Source: Lutibacter sp. (GTDB lineage Bacteria; Bacteroidota; Bacteroidia; Flavobacteriales; Flavobacteriaceae). From it: a DNA stretch of 45,459 nt. The stretch covers positions 1-45,459 of the forward strand of contig NZ_JAUYUD010000119.1 in assembly GCF_030692605.1 (NCBI RefSeq). The letters run 5' to 3'. Both the position numbers and the translations under genes were made by a program. The notes beneath the pieces are model-generated. The model was not told the DNA's origin, made no database searches, and was given only the letters and a program-made list of their open reading frames with translations. This document shows, piece by piece, positions 25,458 through 33,321 of the stretch (positions are counted from its first letter, which is position 1; each line of letters starts with the position of its first letter).

Positions 25458-26207
25458 CTATAAAAATTTACGCTCAACTAATTCAATGAGTCGTTGCTCG
25501 TATTCTGATTGGTTGCTCCAATTATAATCTGGTTTAACTATATATGAAATAAAATGTTTCGATTCTTGCTCTGTTTTAAAGGAATTTAATTGAGACAACA
25601 CTCGGTTAAAATCTTCCTGACTTCCATTGAATAGATATTTCACAAAAGCAATGCGATCATTTAATCCAACTTGTATATTATTTTTAAATAAGGTATCATT
25701 TAAAGAAAGTTTTTTCATTTCTTTTTTAACTTCTATTTCATCTTCATAAATAATTTCAATTTTAGATGCGTTTTCAAAAAAAAGAGTTGCCTCATCAGCT
25801 GAAATAGCGTCTTTAAACTCATTTTCTAACGACGATTGTAGCGAGAATAAATCAGACGGATCATCCTTAATTATTTCATCTTCTAAACTAAAAAGCGCAT
25901 CAAACGAATCTTCAATAATTTCTCCTAATGTAATTTTTTCTTCAACAATTTCTTCTTTTTCAGAAGTTGCATCCTCAAGTATTTTCTCATCTATTGCAAC
26001 CTTCATTTCGAATTTTTGTACTAATTCTTCCTTTGTTTCTGTAGCTGTTGGAGTAGAATTAATATAGTCTTCAACAAACTTTAAAATAGAGAGTTTTTCG
26101 TAAATTTCATGAGCCTTTTTATGCAGCGTCAAAACATCTTCCCTGTTCTTCATTTGTAAAATGCTATGCGCTAGGCTAACTAAATCTGCTTCTAATTTTT
26201 TGTGCAT
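25458..26207 (-). CDS. Conserved-looking protein of unknown function with acidic linker
   Basis: A 249-residue cytoplasmic protein, first gene of the methylase cluster. The N-terminal 55 residues are helical (LVSLAHSILQMKNRED, HKKAHEIYEKLSILKFVED). Residues about 60-165 are a Glu/Asp-rich linker of low complexity. The C-terminal about 80 residues look folded, with SLNDTLFKNNIQVGLNDRIAFVKYLFNGSQEDF, split by a conserved-looking NGS, then ISYIVKPDYNW and E-RLIELVERKF. I recall similar C-termini in other Bacteroidetes, so it may be a core gene and not part of the restriction pair. It is 5 bases upstream of the putative nuclease gene and divergent from tdk. Confidence 0.65.
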   Translation of the reverse strand: MHKKLEADLVSLAHSILQMKNREDVLTLHKKAHEIYEKLSILKFVEDYINSTPTATETKEELVQKFEMKVAIDEKILEDATSEKEEIVEEKITLGEIIEDSFDALFSLEDEIIKDDPSDLFSLQSSLENEFKDAISADEATLFFENASKIEIIYEDEIEVKKEMKKLSLNDTLFKNNIQVGLNDRIAFVKYLFNGSQEDFNRVLSQLNSFKTEQESKHFISYIVKPDYNWSNQSEYEQRLIELVERKFL

Positions 26208-26285
26208 AAGTTGATACGTTAAATGGTTTTTAATCTATTATTTTTAATAAATTTGCAAGAATAGAATCAGTTTTACCTGTTTTTA

Positions 26286-26305
26286 TACAATTAAAAATAA
26301 TTGTA
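26286..26305. repeat. Perfect inverted repeat between divergent genes
   Basis: TACAATTA (26286-26293), spacer AAAA, TAATTGTA (26298-26305). It lies mid-way between the divergent starts of tdk and the 249-residue protein, where an operator would sit. A weak hairpin or chance AT palindrome is also possible. Confidence 0.35.
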
Positions 26306-26385
26306 AAAATATAAACAAAATAATTTGCAATTGTTATTTAATTCTAAAAAATATTACAATAACCTTTCAACTGTGAAATTACAAC

Positions 26386-27003
26386 ATGTTTCTTGAAAAT
26401 ACAGTAAATCATAACGAACAATTTGGTTGGATTGAAGTAATTTGCGGATCCATGTTTTCAGGAAAAACTGAAGAGTTAATTCGTAGACTTAAAAGAGCAC
26501 AGTTTGCAAAGCAAAAAGTTGAAATTTTTAAACCTGCTTTAGACACTCGTTATGATGATCAAATGGTTGTTTCACACGATTCAAATCAAATTCGGTCAAC
26601 TCCAGTTCCTTCTTCGTCAAACATAAGAATTTTAGCCGATGATGTTGATGTGGTTGGTATCGACGAAGCTCAGTTTTTTGATGATGAAATTGTTGCTGTT
26701 TGCAACGATTTGGCAAACAGAGGTATCCGTGTAATAGTTGCTGGTTTAGACATGGATTTTAAAGGAAACCCTTTTGGTCCAATGCCAGCCCTTATGGCTA
26801 CAGCAGAATATGTTACTAAAGTACATGCTGTTTGTACTAGAACTGGAAATTTAGCCCATTATAGCTACAGAACGGCAGCAAGTGAAGAATTGGTTTTATT
26901 AGGTGAAACGCAAGAATATGAACCCTTAAGCAGAGCCGCTTACTATAAAGCAATGCGAACAGAAAAGAATAAAAAAGCATCCCAAAAAGAAAATGGAAAA
27001 TAG
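26386..27003 (+). CDS. tdk: Thymidine kinase, type II, lacking most zinc cysteines
   Basis: Phosphorylates thymidine to dTMP in the salvage pathway. A 205-residue type II kinase. The P-loop is [14 protein letters not shown] (21-34), the Mg/catalytic block DEAQFF has Glu94, and [12 protein letters not shown] is the lasso-side segment. The usual four-Cys zinc site of the lasso domain is mostly gone: C150 remains in HAVCTRTG, but the second Cys is T153 and the late C-R-x-C pair reads PLSRAAYY. The fold must be stabilised without zinc. I recall the same loss in other Bacteroidetes. The gene overlaps alr by 11 bases, so the two are translationally coupled. Confidence 0.95.
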   Translation: MFLENTVNHNEQFGWIEVICGSMFSGKTEELIRRLKRAQFAKQKVEIFKPALDTRYDDQMVVSHDSNQIRSTPVPSSSNIRILADDVDVVGIDEAQFFDDEIVAVCNDLANRGIRVIVAGLDMDFKGNPFGPMPALMATAEYVTKVHAVCTRTGNLAHYSYRTAASEELVLLGETQEYEPLSRAAYYKAMRTEKNKKASQKENGK

Positions 27004-28102
27004 CCATCTCACTACGTTAGAAATAGATTTTAATGCCATTGATTTTAACCTATCTTTTTTTAAAAAAAAACTAAAAAAAAACACAAAAATTTTAGTAGTA
27101 GTAAAAGCCTTCGGATATGGTAGTGATGCCATAGAAATTGCCAAACATTTAGTTTCTAAAGTCGATTATTTTGCCGTTGCATATGTAGAAGAAGGTATTG
27201 CATTAAGAGTTGCTGGTATAAAAACTCCTATTTTAGTTTTACATCCTCAAAAACAAAATTTAGATAAACTAATTAAATACCAGTTAGAGCCAAATATTTA
27301 TTCAATTTCTGTTTTAAATGGGATGATAGAATCTGTCGAAAAAGCTGGATTATCTAGCTATCCAATTCATATAAAATTTAATACCGGTTTAAACAGATTG
27401 GGGTTTTCTGAAAAAGACATTAATATGCTTCATGCAATTCTAAAACCTCAAAAAAATGTAACTGTTATTTCTGTTTTTTCACATATAGCTGCAAGCGAAG
27501 ACCTAAACGAGCGAGAATTTACATTGCATCAAATAAACTTATTTAATGTTCTTTATAAAAAACTGATGGATGAACTTGAAGAAATTCCGTTTAAACATAT
27601 GTTAAATACTTCAGGAATTATAAATTATGCTAAAGAAGCTCAGTTTGATATGGTGCGTTTAGGAATTGGACTATATGGTTTTGGTAATGATTCTATTGTT
27701 ACACCACTCTTAAAAAACGTAGTAGTGTTAAAATCGATAATTTCTCAAATCCATACTATAAAAAAAGGAGACTCCGTTGGTTATAATAGAGCTTATGTTG
27801 CACAAAAAACAACAAAAACTGCTACCATTCCTATTGGACATGCCGATGGTTATTCTCGACAATTTGGAAACGGAATTGGATTTGTTTATATAAACAATAA
27901 AAAAGCGCAAATAGTAGGTAATGTTTGTATGGATGTTATTATGGTAGATGTAACTAACATAAATTGCAACGAAGGTGACGAAGTGCTTGTTTATAAAAAT
28001 CAAAACCATATTGAAGAACTTTCAGAAGCTATAAAAACCATCCCTTATGAGCTGTTAACAACCATTTCTCAACGGGTAAGACGTGTGTTAAAAAATTGTT
28101 AA
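26993..28102 (+). CDS. alr: Alanine racemase
   Basis: Converts L- to D-alanine for peptidoglycan. A 369-residue fold-type III PLP enzyme. The PLP lysine is K38 in VVVKAFGYG, the opposing catalytic tyrosine is Y264 in VGYNRAY, and the C-terminal block [13 protein letters not shown] corresponds to the usual R-x-C-M-D motif with Asn-Val in place of Arg-Ile. [10 protein letters not shown] and [10 protein letters not shown] close the domain. Its ATG lies inside the tdk coding sequence. In some Bacteroidetes alr is fused to MurF; here it is a free-standing enzyme of normal length. Confidence 0.95.
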   Translation: MENSHLTTLEIDFNAIDFNLSFFKKKLKKNTKILVVVKAFGYGSDAIEIAKHLVSKVDYFAVAYVEEGIALRVAGIKTPILVLHPQKQNLDKLIKYQLEPNIYSISVLNGMIESVEKAGLSSYPIHIKFNTGLNRLGFSEKDINMLHAILKPQKNVTVISVFSHIAASEDLNEREFTLHQINLFNVLYKKLMDELEEIPFKHMLNTSGIINYAKEAQFDMVRLGIGLYGFGNDSIVTPLLKNVVVLKSIISQIHTIKKGDSVGYNRAYVAQKTTKTATIPIGHADGYSRQFGNGIGFVYINNKKAQIVGNVCMDVIMVDVTNINCNEGDEVLVYKNQNHIEELSEAIKTIPYELLTTISQRVRRVLKNC

Positions 28103-28156
28103 CTATTTATTTATTTATTTTATCTTAGCTATCATTAACCTTTAAAATTATATAAA

Positions 28157-28567
28157 ATGGGAATGTTTAAAGAATTCAAAGATTTTGCAATGAAGGGTAG
28201 CCTAATTGACATTGCAGTTGGTTTTGTTATGGGGGCAGCTTTTAACAAATTAGTATCGGCTTTTACCGGTGGAATTGTTTCACCACTTATTGGATTACTA
28301 TTTAATGCAGATTTCAAAGATTTAAGTCTTACACTTAAAGAAGGTGCTGCAGATGAAACTGGTGCAATTGTGGGTAAAGTTACACTTATGTATGGTGAAT
28401 TTTTAACCTACTTAATCGACTTTTTAATTGTAGCTGCAGTTATGTTTATGATTATTAAAGCAATAAATTCTATGAAGAAAAAAGAAGTGCCTGCTCCTGT
28501 AGCACCAAAAGGGCCAACTCAAGAAGAATTATTGGCTCAAATTAGAGATCTATTAGCTAAGAAATAA
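28157..28567 (+). CDS. mscL: Large-conductance mechanosensitive channel
   Basis: A 136-residue MscL. It opens under membrane tension to release solutes during hypo-osmotic shock. The N-terminal helix FKEFKDFAMKGSLIDIAVG leads into TM1 (VGFVMGAAFNKLVSAF); the periplasmic loop has GGIVSPLIGLL; TM2 is FLTYLIDFLIVAAVMFMIIK; the C-terminal helical bundle is EELLAQIRDLL. Key pore-lining Gly and Val residues of TM1 are present and the length is standard. It is a single gene ended by a strong terminator. Confidence 0.97.
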   Translation: MGMFKEFKDFAMKGSLIDIAVGFVMGAAFNKLVSAFTGGIVSPLIGLLFNADFKDLSLTLKEGAADETGAIVGKVTLMYGEFLTYLIDFLIVAAVMFMIIKAINSMKKKEVPAPVAPKGPTQEELLAQIRDLLAKK

Positions 28568-28587
28568 ATTAAAAATATTCACATATT

Positions 28588-28618
28588 AAAAAGGTTCGAT
28601 TTTATCGAGCCTTTTTTT
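28588..28618. terminator. Intrinsic terminator of mscL (also usable by the MOSC gene)
   Basis: AAAAAGGTTCGAT (28588-28600), loop TTT and ATCGAGCC plus seven T (28604-28618), with one G-U pair. Convergent position between mscL and the MOSC gene. Confidence 0.85.
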
Positions 28619-28635
28619 GTACATAAAAGTACAAA

Positions 28636-29184
28636 TTAATTGGATTTCTTTGTTTGGTAAGCTACTGCAATTGTTGGTGTATTTATACTCTTTTCAATAA
28701 GAATAAGTTCATCATCAACATTTACGAATCCAGTTTTAAGAACTTTAAAATAAATTCCACATTTAGTCGAATTCCAAAATTGTTTTAACACTTTTTGAGT
28801 TTCAAATCGTAATCCCAATTTCATGCAAGGTTCGCGTGGTTTTGTTACTTCTAAAATTACTTCACCAATTTTAAAAGTTGAACCAACGGTAATTTCTGTT
28901 TCCTCTAAGTTGCTAATTGTTAGGTTTTCGCCAAACATACCAAACTCAAAATTTAATTTTGGATACAACAATTTCCAATAATTATAATGTTCTAAAGAGT
29001 ATCCATAAATGGCTTGATTAACACCTCCATGATATTTTTTGTCTATAATGGCATCATTTTTAATTCCTTCAAAATCGATAAAAACGGGTTCTAAAACAGG
29101 AAATTTAAAAATTCCGGTTTCAATAATTCTTCCTTTGTAGTTTACAGTTGTCTTTTCGGCTATGTTTACTGCTGTTATTTTCAT
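28636..29184 (-). CDS. MOSC domain protein (YiiM-like)
   Basis: A 182-residue single MOSC domain. Blocks seen: DKKYHGGVNQAIYGYS (49-63), FGMFGENLTI, VGSTFKIGEVILEVTKPREPC with the conserved cysteine C120, and GIYFKVLKTG. MOSC proteins handle sulfur or bind molybdenum cofactor; YiiM-type proteins reduce N-hydroxylated purines. The conserved Cys is present, so it may be active. It begins 21 bases after the receptor gene on the same strand and could be read through from it, but a TATTTTTA box near 29190 could also serve it. Confidence 0.88.
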   Translation of the reverse strand: MKITAVNIAEKTTVNYKGRIIETGIFKFPVLEPVFIDFEGIKNDAIIDKKYHGGVNQAIYGYSLEHYNYWKLLYPKLNFEFGMFGENLTISNLEETEITVGSTFKIGEVILEVTKPREPCMKLGLRFETQKVLKQFWNSTKCGIYFKVLKTGFVNVDDELILIEKSINTPTIAVAYQTKKSN

Positions 29185-29205
29185 TGAATAAAAATAGTAA
29201 TAAAT

Positions 29206-31881
29206 TTATAGTCTAAAATTTATTTTAAAAAGAATGTGTCTATTTAAAAGACCATAACTTGTAGTAATTGTACTAATATCATTTATTGAAAAAGACTCAA
29301 ATTTTTTAATATTAAAAAGATTTTTGCCAGTTAATGAAATAATTACTTTATTCTCTTTTAGCTTATAGCGCGCTTCAAAATCTAAAAAATAATATACCGC
29401 TTTATTACGGTCTATATTTCCGAAATAATATCGTTCAGACTGAATAGAAGCATCTAGTTTATCATTAAAATCTAACAATAAATCAAAAAAACTTAAATTA
29501 TTTGTGTATAAGTTTGTCTTAGTAGATGTTATGGAATTGGTATTCCATTTACTACCAAAATGATAATTTACCTTTCCTCTAAAACCAGAACGAAGATTAA
29601 AACCATAATTGTAATTTAAAGTATTGTATCCTGTTAAACCAGAACCATTTACACTGTTTTTAAAATTTGCTTTTCCAATTCCAGATTCGACCTTTAAATT
29701 TGTTGCCAATCCTTTTAAATAATAGTTTAGCTCAGAAAAAATTCTAAATGACTCTCTATCCTGAACCAAAAACTTATCAGACTTTATATAATTTTGTGTT
29801 ATAGTCGAATTTGTAGTAAAAAAATCAAAATTAGAAGTATAGATTAGAAAAATATTAGCAAAAAAACGTTCACTCCAATCACCAACTTGATAATTTATTA
29901 ATACTGAAGATTCATCTAGCTGATTTAAAGTACCTGTTCCTTTTAAAAATGAATTAAAATTTAACAGAAGATTCTGGTCATAAACATCTAAAATTGAAGC
30001 ATTTGATTTATTATAACTATATGTTATAATAATTTTATTGGAATTATTTATTTCCCAATCCAAGCTTAAATTTGGATTCACAAAAAAAAGGTTTTGTTTT
30101 ACAACTGTTTCTTGTTCAAGCGAATTAAATAGTTTGTGAAAATTTAATTTCCCTGTAATTGCAATTTTATCTAATTTATACCTGTATTTTGATTTAAAAA
30201 ACAAATTCTTGACATTATAAAATGTATTATTCTGAAAATCAAATGGTTTATTAATTAAAGTGTCATCATTTTTAAGTAAAAATTCAGACTTCAAATTGTC
30301 TAGTCGTTGTTGATATCCAAGTTGAAATTCTAACAAATCATTTTCGTATTTATGAAAAAAATGCGCTTCAAAACCTCCAAATTGCATCTGGTTTGTAGAA
30401 AACTGTTGAACATTATTTGTGGCTGAAAAACTTGGGAATAGCCCAGAAAACAAAAAATTATTTATTTTATAATTATAATCTGTCGTTTCATTTTTATACC
30501 TAGCAGTTAACAATAAAACTTTAGTTGGAGTTATTTTATTTGTATAGCTAATTTTTTGATCAAACAAAATATTGTTAGAATTTAAAGACTCTAAACTATT
30601 TTCTACATTAAAATCTAAATCACTTCTATCCAAATTATTTTGATTGTTAAATTTGGTAATAGACTCTAAAATTTCAGTTTTCGAAATATCATAGGTTAGA
30701 TCTAATTTACCAAATCCTACAACTTTTTTATTTTTTAATTTATAATTTTCTGTGGTAAAAAAATTATCATTAAAAATTGAATATTGTTGAGTGCTATTTT
30801 TAAAAAAAATTATTTCATCCCAATTTAGAAACCCAAGAACTTTTACTTTTACTTTATCTGTAACAGTATAAATAGCGTTTAATGACACTAATTCTGTATT
30901 ATTTATATTGGTTCTTTCGGCTTTAAAATACGGCACAAAATCAGCCAAATTGTGTATTAATTGCACATTTTGGTCGTCGCCAATACTCGCTGGCTCATCA
31001 AATCTTATTGGCCTAATTAAATGATTTATATCGCCTGTGGCGTCAAAACCAATATTGTTAATGTTTCCCAAAAAAACGTATTTATTCTTTTTGCCAAAGT
31101 TCATTAAATTACTTTTAAAACTATAATTGTTTTCTAAAGTTACATCGTATGCCATCTCGAAATTTCCAAACCATTGTCTTTTCGCATCCTCTTTTAACAC
31201 CAAATTTAAAGCAACACGATCACTAATTTCTATGTCTTTTAATAATTTATTATTGGAATATTTTTGCAGTAATTCTATTTTATCAATTTCATTAGGAGGC
31301 ATATTCTTAGAAAGAAGTTTGTAACCTTTATCAAAAAAATCGTCGCCATCTATCATTAGTTTTTCAATTTCTTGATTTCCAATTTTAATAGTTCCTTCAC
31401 TATCTACAGAAACGCCAGGTATTTTTTTTAATAAATCTTCTACTACTGCCTCGTTACCTTGCAAAAATTTAGAAGCTTTAAAAACAATTGTATCTTTTTT
31501 TATTCTAATTGCTTTTTCTGTTGGAATAACAACTTCATTTAATGAAACTGTTTTATCAGCTAAAACAACATTGTTGTAAATATCTTTTGATTCAATTTTA
31601 ACATCAATCAAAATAATTTTAGTCTCAAAACTAAGACCCGAAAAAACTAATTTATGAAAACCTATTTTATTTGTTGTAATACTATAAACTCCAACATCAT
31701 CTGAATATGTGTATGCACTGACTTGCTCCTCATCTTCAAATTTAATAAAAACGTTTACAAAAGGTATTGGCTCATTATTTTGATTTAGAATTTTACCTTT
31801 AAATACTGTTTGACCAGAAACACCAGCCGTAAACAAGATAAATAGAAAACAAAAATTAGCCTTAATCATTAAATTTTTCAA
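29206..31881 (-). CDS. TonB-dependent receptor-like outer-membrane barrel with carboxypeptidase-regulatory domain
   Basis: An 891-residue outer-membrane protein. After the signal peptide (ends near VSGQ), residues about 27-115 are a carboxypeptidase D regulatory-like fold (VFKGKILNQNNEPIPFVNVFI). A plug domain follows, with VEDLLKKIPGVSVDSEGTIKIG and EKLMIDGDDFF (about 140-230). The rest is a large beta-barrel that ends in LFKINFRL, with the usual terminal aromatic pattern. This is the import-type receptor layout, though the substrate is unknown. Its start lies 20 bases inside the GLPGLI gene, so the two are translationally coupled. GLPGLI proteins and such receptors are recurrent neighbours in Bacteroidetes. 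Confidence 0.87.
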   Translation of the reverse strand: MKNLMIKANFCFLFILFTAGVSGQTVFKGKILNQNNEPIPFVNVFIKFEDEEQVSAYTYSDDVGVYSITTNKIGFHKLVFSGLSFETKIILIDVKIESKDIYNNVVLADKTVSLNEVVIPTEKAIRIKKDTIVFKASKFLQGNEAVVEDLLKKIPGVSVDSEGTIKIGNQEIEKLMIDGDDFFDKGYKLLSKNMPPNEIDKIELLQKYSNNKLLKDIEISDRVALNLVLKEDAKRQWFGNFEMAYDVTLENNYSFKSNLMNFGKKNKYVFLGNINNIGFDATGDINHLIRPIRFDEPASIGDDQNVQLIHNLADFVPYFKAERTNINNTELVSLNAIYTVTDKVKVKVLGFLNWDEIIFFKNSTQQYSIFNDNFFTTENYKLKNKKVVGFGKLDLTYDISKTEILESITKFNNQNNLDRSDLDFNVENSLESLNSNNILFDQKISYTNKITPTKVLLLTARYKNETTDYNYKINNFLFSGLFPSFSATNNVQQFSTNQMQFGGFEAHFFHKYENDLLEFQLGYQQRLDNLKSEFLLKNDDTLINKPFDFQNNTFYNVKNLFFKSKYRYKLDKIAITGKLNFHKLFNSLEQETVVKQNLFFVNPNLSLDWEINNSNKIIITYSYNKSNASILDVYDQNLLLNFNSFLKGTGTLNQLDESSVLINYQVGDWSERFFANIFLIYTSNFDFFTTNSTITQNYIKSDKFLVQDRESFRIFSELNYYLKGLATNLKVESGIGKANFKNSVNGSGLTGYNTLNYNYGFNLRSGFRGKVNYHFGSKWNTNSITSTKTNLYTNNLSFFDLLLDFNDKLDASIQSERYYFGNIDRNKAVYYFLDFEARYKLKENKVIISLTGKNLFNIKKFESFSINDISTITTSYGLLNRHILFKINFRL

Positions 31882-32644
31882 TTTCTTCTTTACAGTCGTT
31901 ACAATTTTCGTCTAACTTTAAGTTTCTATATCCTTTAGGCATTCTACTGGCTAATTTGGCAAAATCTGCTTTAATTAATTCAGTTTTTTTAATATTATAT
32001 TCTTTAATTGTAAGCGCTTTATTAAAATTACCTTTATCGATAGGAATGTTACATTCTGATGTATTTGTGATTTTTATCTTTGATGCCAAAGTGTGAAAAA
32101 CCTTATCTTCATCATAAACTTCTAAAATTAATCCTGTTAACCCGTTAAATTTCCTAGGACCAAAAAATGTTGGAATTTCAGTGGTAAACCAAGCAATGTA
32201 GTTTCTACCTCTAAAATTTGCGGTTGCTTTTTGACACGTAAATTTGCCTAATTTTTTTGTTTCTTTATGCAATGTCCATTGCCAATTTAATTTATTTTCT
32301 TTAACTACTAATTCTTGATCATACCAAATTTCCATAAAATAGAAACTCTTTATATCATTGTAAAAATACTCTGGCGTCAAGTTATTTCTTGCCATATCAT
32401 TAGTTAATTGCTGCCCTTTGTCTGAATCGGTTTGGCTCAATTGTAGTTTTTTAGTATTAATTTTTGTTTCCTTATAAATTGAGTTGCTTTTATTAAAAAA
32501 CAATATGTAATTTTTTTCAAAGGTTCTCGAAAAGTTGGTAACTTGGCTGTAGTGTATTTCGCCACAATGTTCTTTTATTTGGGCAATACCGCTAAAGCTA
32601 CATGCCACAATTACTGTAAAAAGTATTTTTTTTAATGATTTCAT
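31862..32644 (-). CDS. GLPGLI-family secreted protein
   Basis: A 260-residue exported protein. The signal peptide ends at GIAQ (about residue 22). The family signature, normally G-P-x-x-F-x-G-L-P-G-L-I-L, reads FGPRKFNGLTGLILEV here, so Pro is changed to Thr (168-173). The upstream family block C137-Q-KATANFRGR-YIAWFT is intact. Cys are at 27, 137, 202 and, in a C-terminal pair, ENCNDC. The family is restricted to Bacteroidetes, so far as I know, and its function is unknown. It overlaps the receptor start and follows the tiny cysteine-rich gene after a strong hairpin. Confidence 0.9.
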   Translation of the reverse strand: MKSLKKILFTVIVACSFSGIAQIKEHCGEIHYSQVTNFSRTFEKNYILFFNKSNSIYKETKINTKKLQLSQTDSDKGQQLTNDMARNNLTPEYFYNDIKSFYFMEIWYDQELVVKENKLNWQWTLHKETKKLGKFTCQKATANFRGRNYIAWFTTEIPTFFGPRKFNGLTGLILEVYDEDKVFHTLASKIKITNTSECNIPIDKGNFNKALTIKEYNIKKTELIKADFAKLASRMPKGYRNLKLDENCNDCKEEIEKFND

Positions 32645-32668
32645 AGACTAGCTTTTTTATTAAAGTTA

Positions 32669-32706
32669 TAAGACAATCTAAAAAGTAAACTTTTTAGATT
32701 GTCTTA
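32669..32706 (-). terminator. Strong hairpin between the tiny secreted protein and GLPGLI genes
   Basis: A perfect 17-bp inverted repeat (32670-32686 with 32689-32705), extendable by one more pair. It lies 11 bases after the stop of the 74-residue gene and 25 bases before the GLPGLI start. No long U-tract follows on the minus strand, so it may act as a leaky terminator, an mRNA 3'-end protector or a processing site. Confidence 0.75.
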
Positions 32707-32716
32707 ATTTTTATAA

Positions 32717-32941
32717 CTATACCCAAACTACAGGAGCACAATCTGTATATACCCATTCTGTACATCCAACCAACATACCATTTCTATAAGTACATACTCT
32801 CCATCTACAAGGAGCATCGTCACCGCCTAAATTTTCAAATTGTATTGAACTTGTTATAACGAGCTCACTTTCAGTATTGTTAGTTGACGAGAAGCTCATC
32901 AAACTAAAAGCTAAAACTAATATTATTAATAAATTTTTCAT
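32717..32941 (-). CDS. Tiny secreted four-cysteine protein
   Basis: A 74-residue protein. Residues 1-20 form a hydrophobic signal peptide (MKNLLIILVLAFSLMSF). A short leader-like stretch ends in ENLGG (36-40), and a compact core follows with four cysteines (C45, C50, C60, C68), four tryptophans or more aromatic residues and several Arg/Thr: CRWRVC, then GMLVGCTEW, then YTDCAPVVWV. Two disulfides after export are likely. The xxENLGG pattern is reminiscent of the short NVEAL-type Bacteroidetes secreted peptides, but I do not claim homology. It lies just before a GLPGLI-receptor pair. Real coding is supported by the signal peptide and the strong hairpin after the stop. Confidence 0.75.
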   Translation of the reverse strand: MKNLLIILVLAFSLMSFSSTNNTESELVITSSIQFENLGGDDAPCRWRVCTYRNGMLVGCTEWVYTDCAPVVWV

Positions 32942-33321
32942 GTTTTTAAATTATTAAATTAATTTTTAAGGCAATTTAATGCCTTTTTATTTTTTAATCC
33001 GACAAGGAGCATTACTTTTGCAACACTTTCCTCTATTTGTTTTTTTGTTTAGATCATAGACAATTATTTTAAGTTATACATTTTTGGTAAATTGTTCTTA
33101 AATATATTCGGATAGAGGATTCTTTACTGTCAAAAATGTCAGTAACTAAAAATGGCGATTTATTACGGAGAAAAAATATTAGCAATTTTTCATAGTAAAC
33201 AATTTTTTTAGATAATCTTCTTCATTTCAAATCTAAAAAAAAAAAAAATGAAATATCCTAATAAATTAATATTTTTTTAATATTAATTTTCAAGTTAAAA
33301 AATTAGTGCAGTTTGAAATTG
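32942..33321. other. 380-base intergenic region upstream of the tiny secreted protein gene
   Basis: No supportable gene on either strand; the longest ATG frame (32979-33059, 26 codons, plus) looks accidental. The region holds a GGCA/TGCC hairpin with a T-rich tail on the plus strand (32968-32990), which would lie in the leader of the tiny gene; a TTACTG...CAGTAA inverted repeat (33124-33145) that could be an operator; and an A-T hairpin near the downstream gene end. It should contain the promoter of the tiny protein/GLPGLI cluster, but I find no clean TAnnTTTG there. Confidence 0.5.
33263..33289. terminator. AT-only hairpin downstream of the GH3-like gene
   Basis: AAATTAATATT (33263-33273), loop of five T and the exact complement (33279-33289). 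It sits 33 bases after the stop of the GH3-like gene (minus strand). No GC pairs and no clear U-run, so termination function is uncertain. Confidence 0.35.

Noticed and set aside
32979-33059. A 26-codon hydrophobic frame in the gap before the GH3-like gene
   Set aside because: It overlaps a hairpin, has no start signal and looks like translated T-rich DNA.
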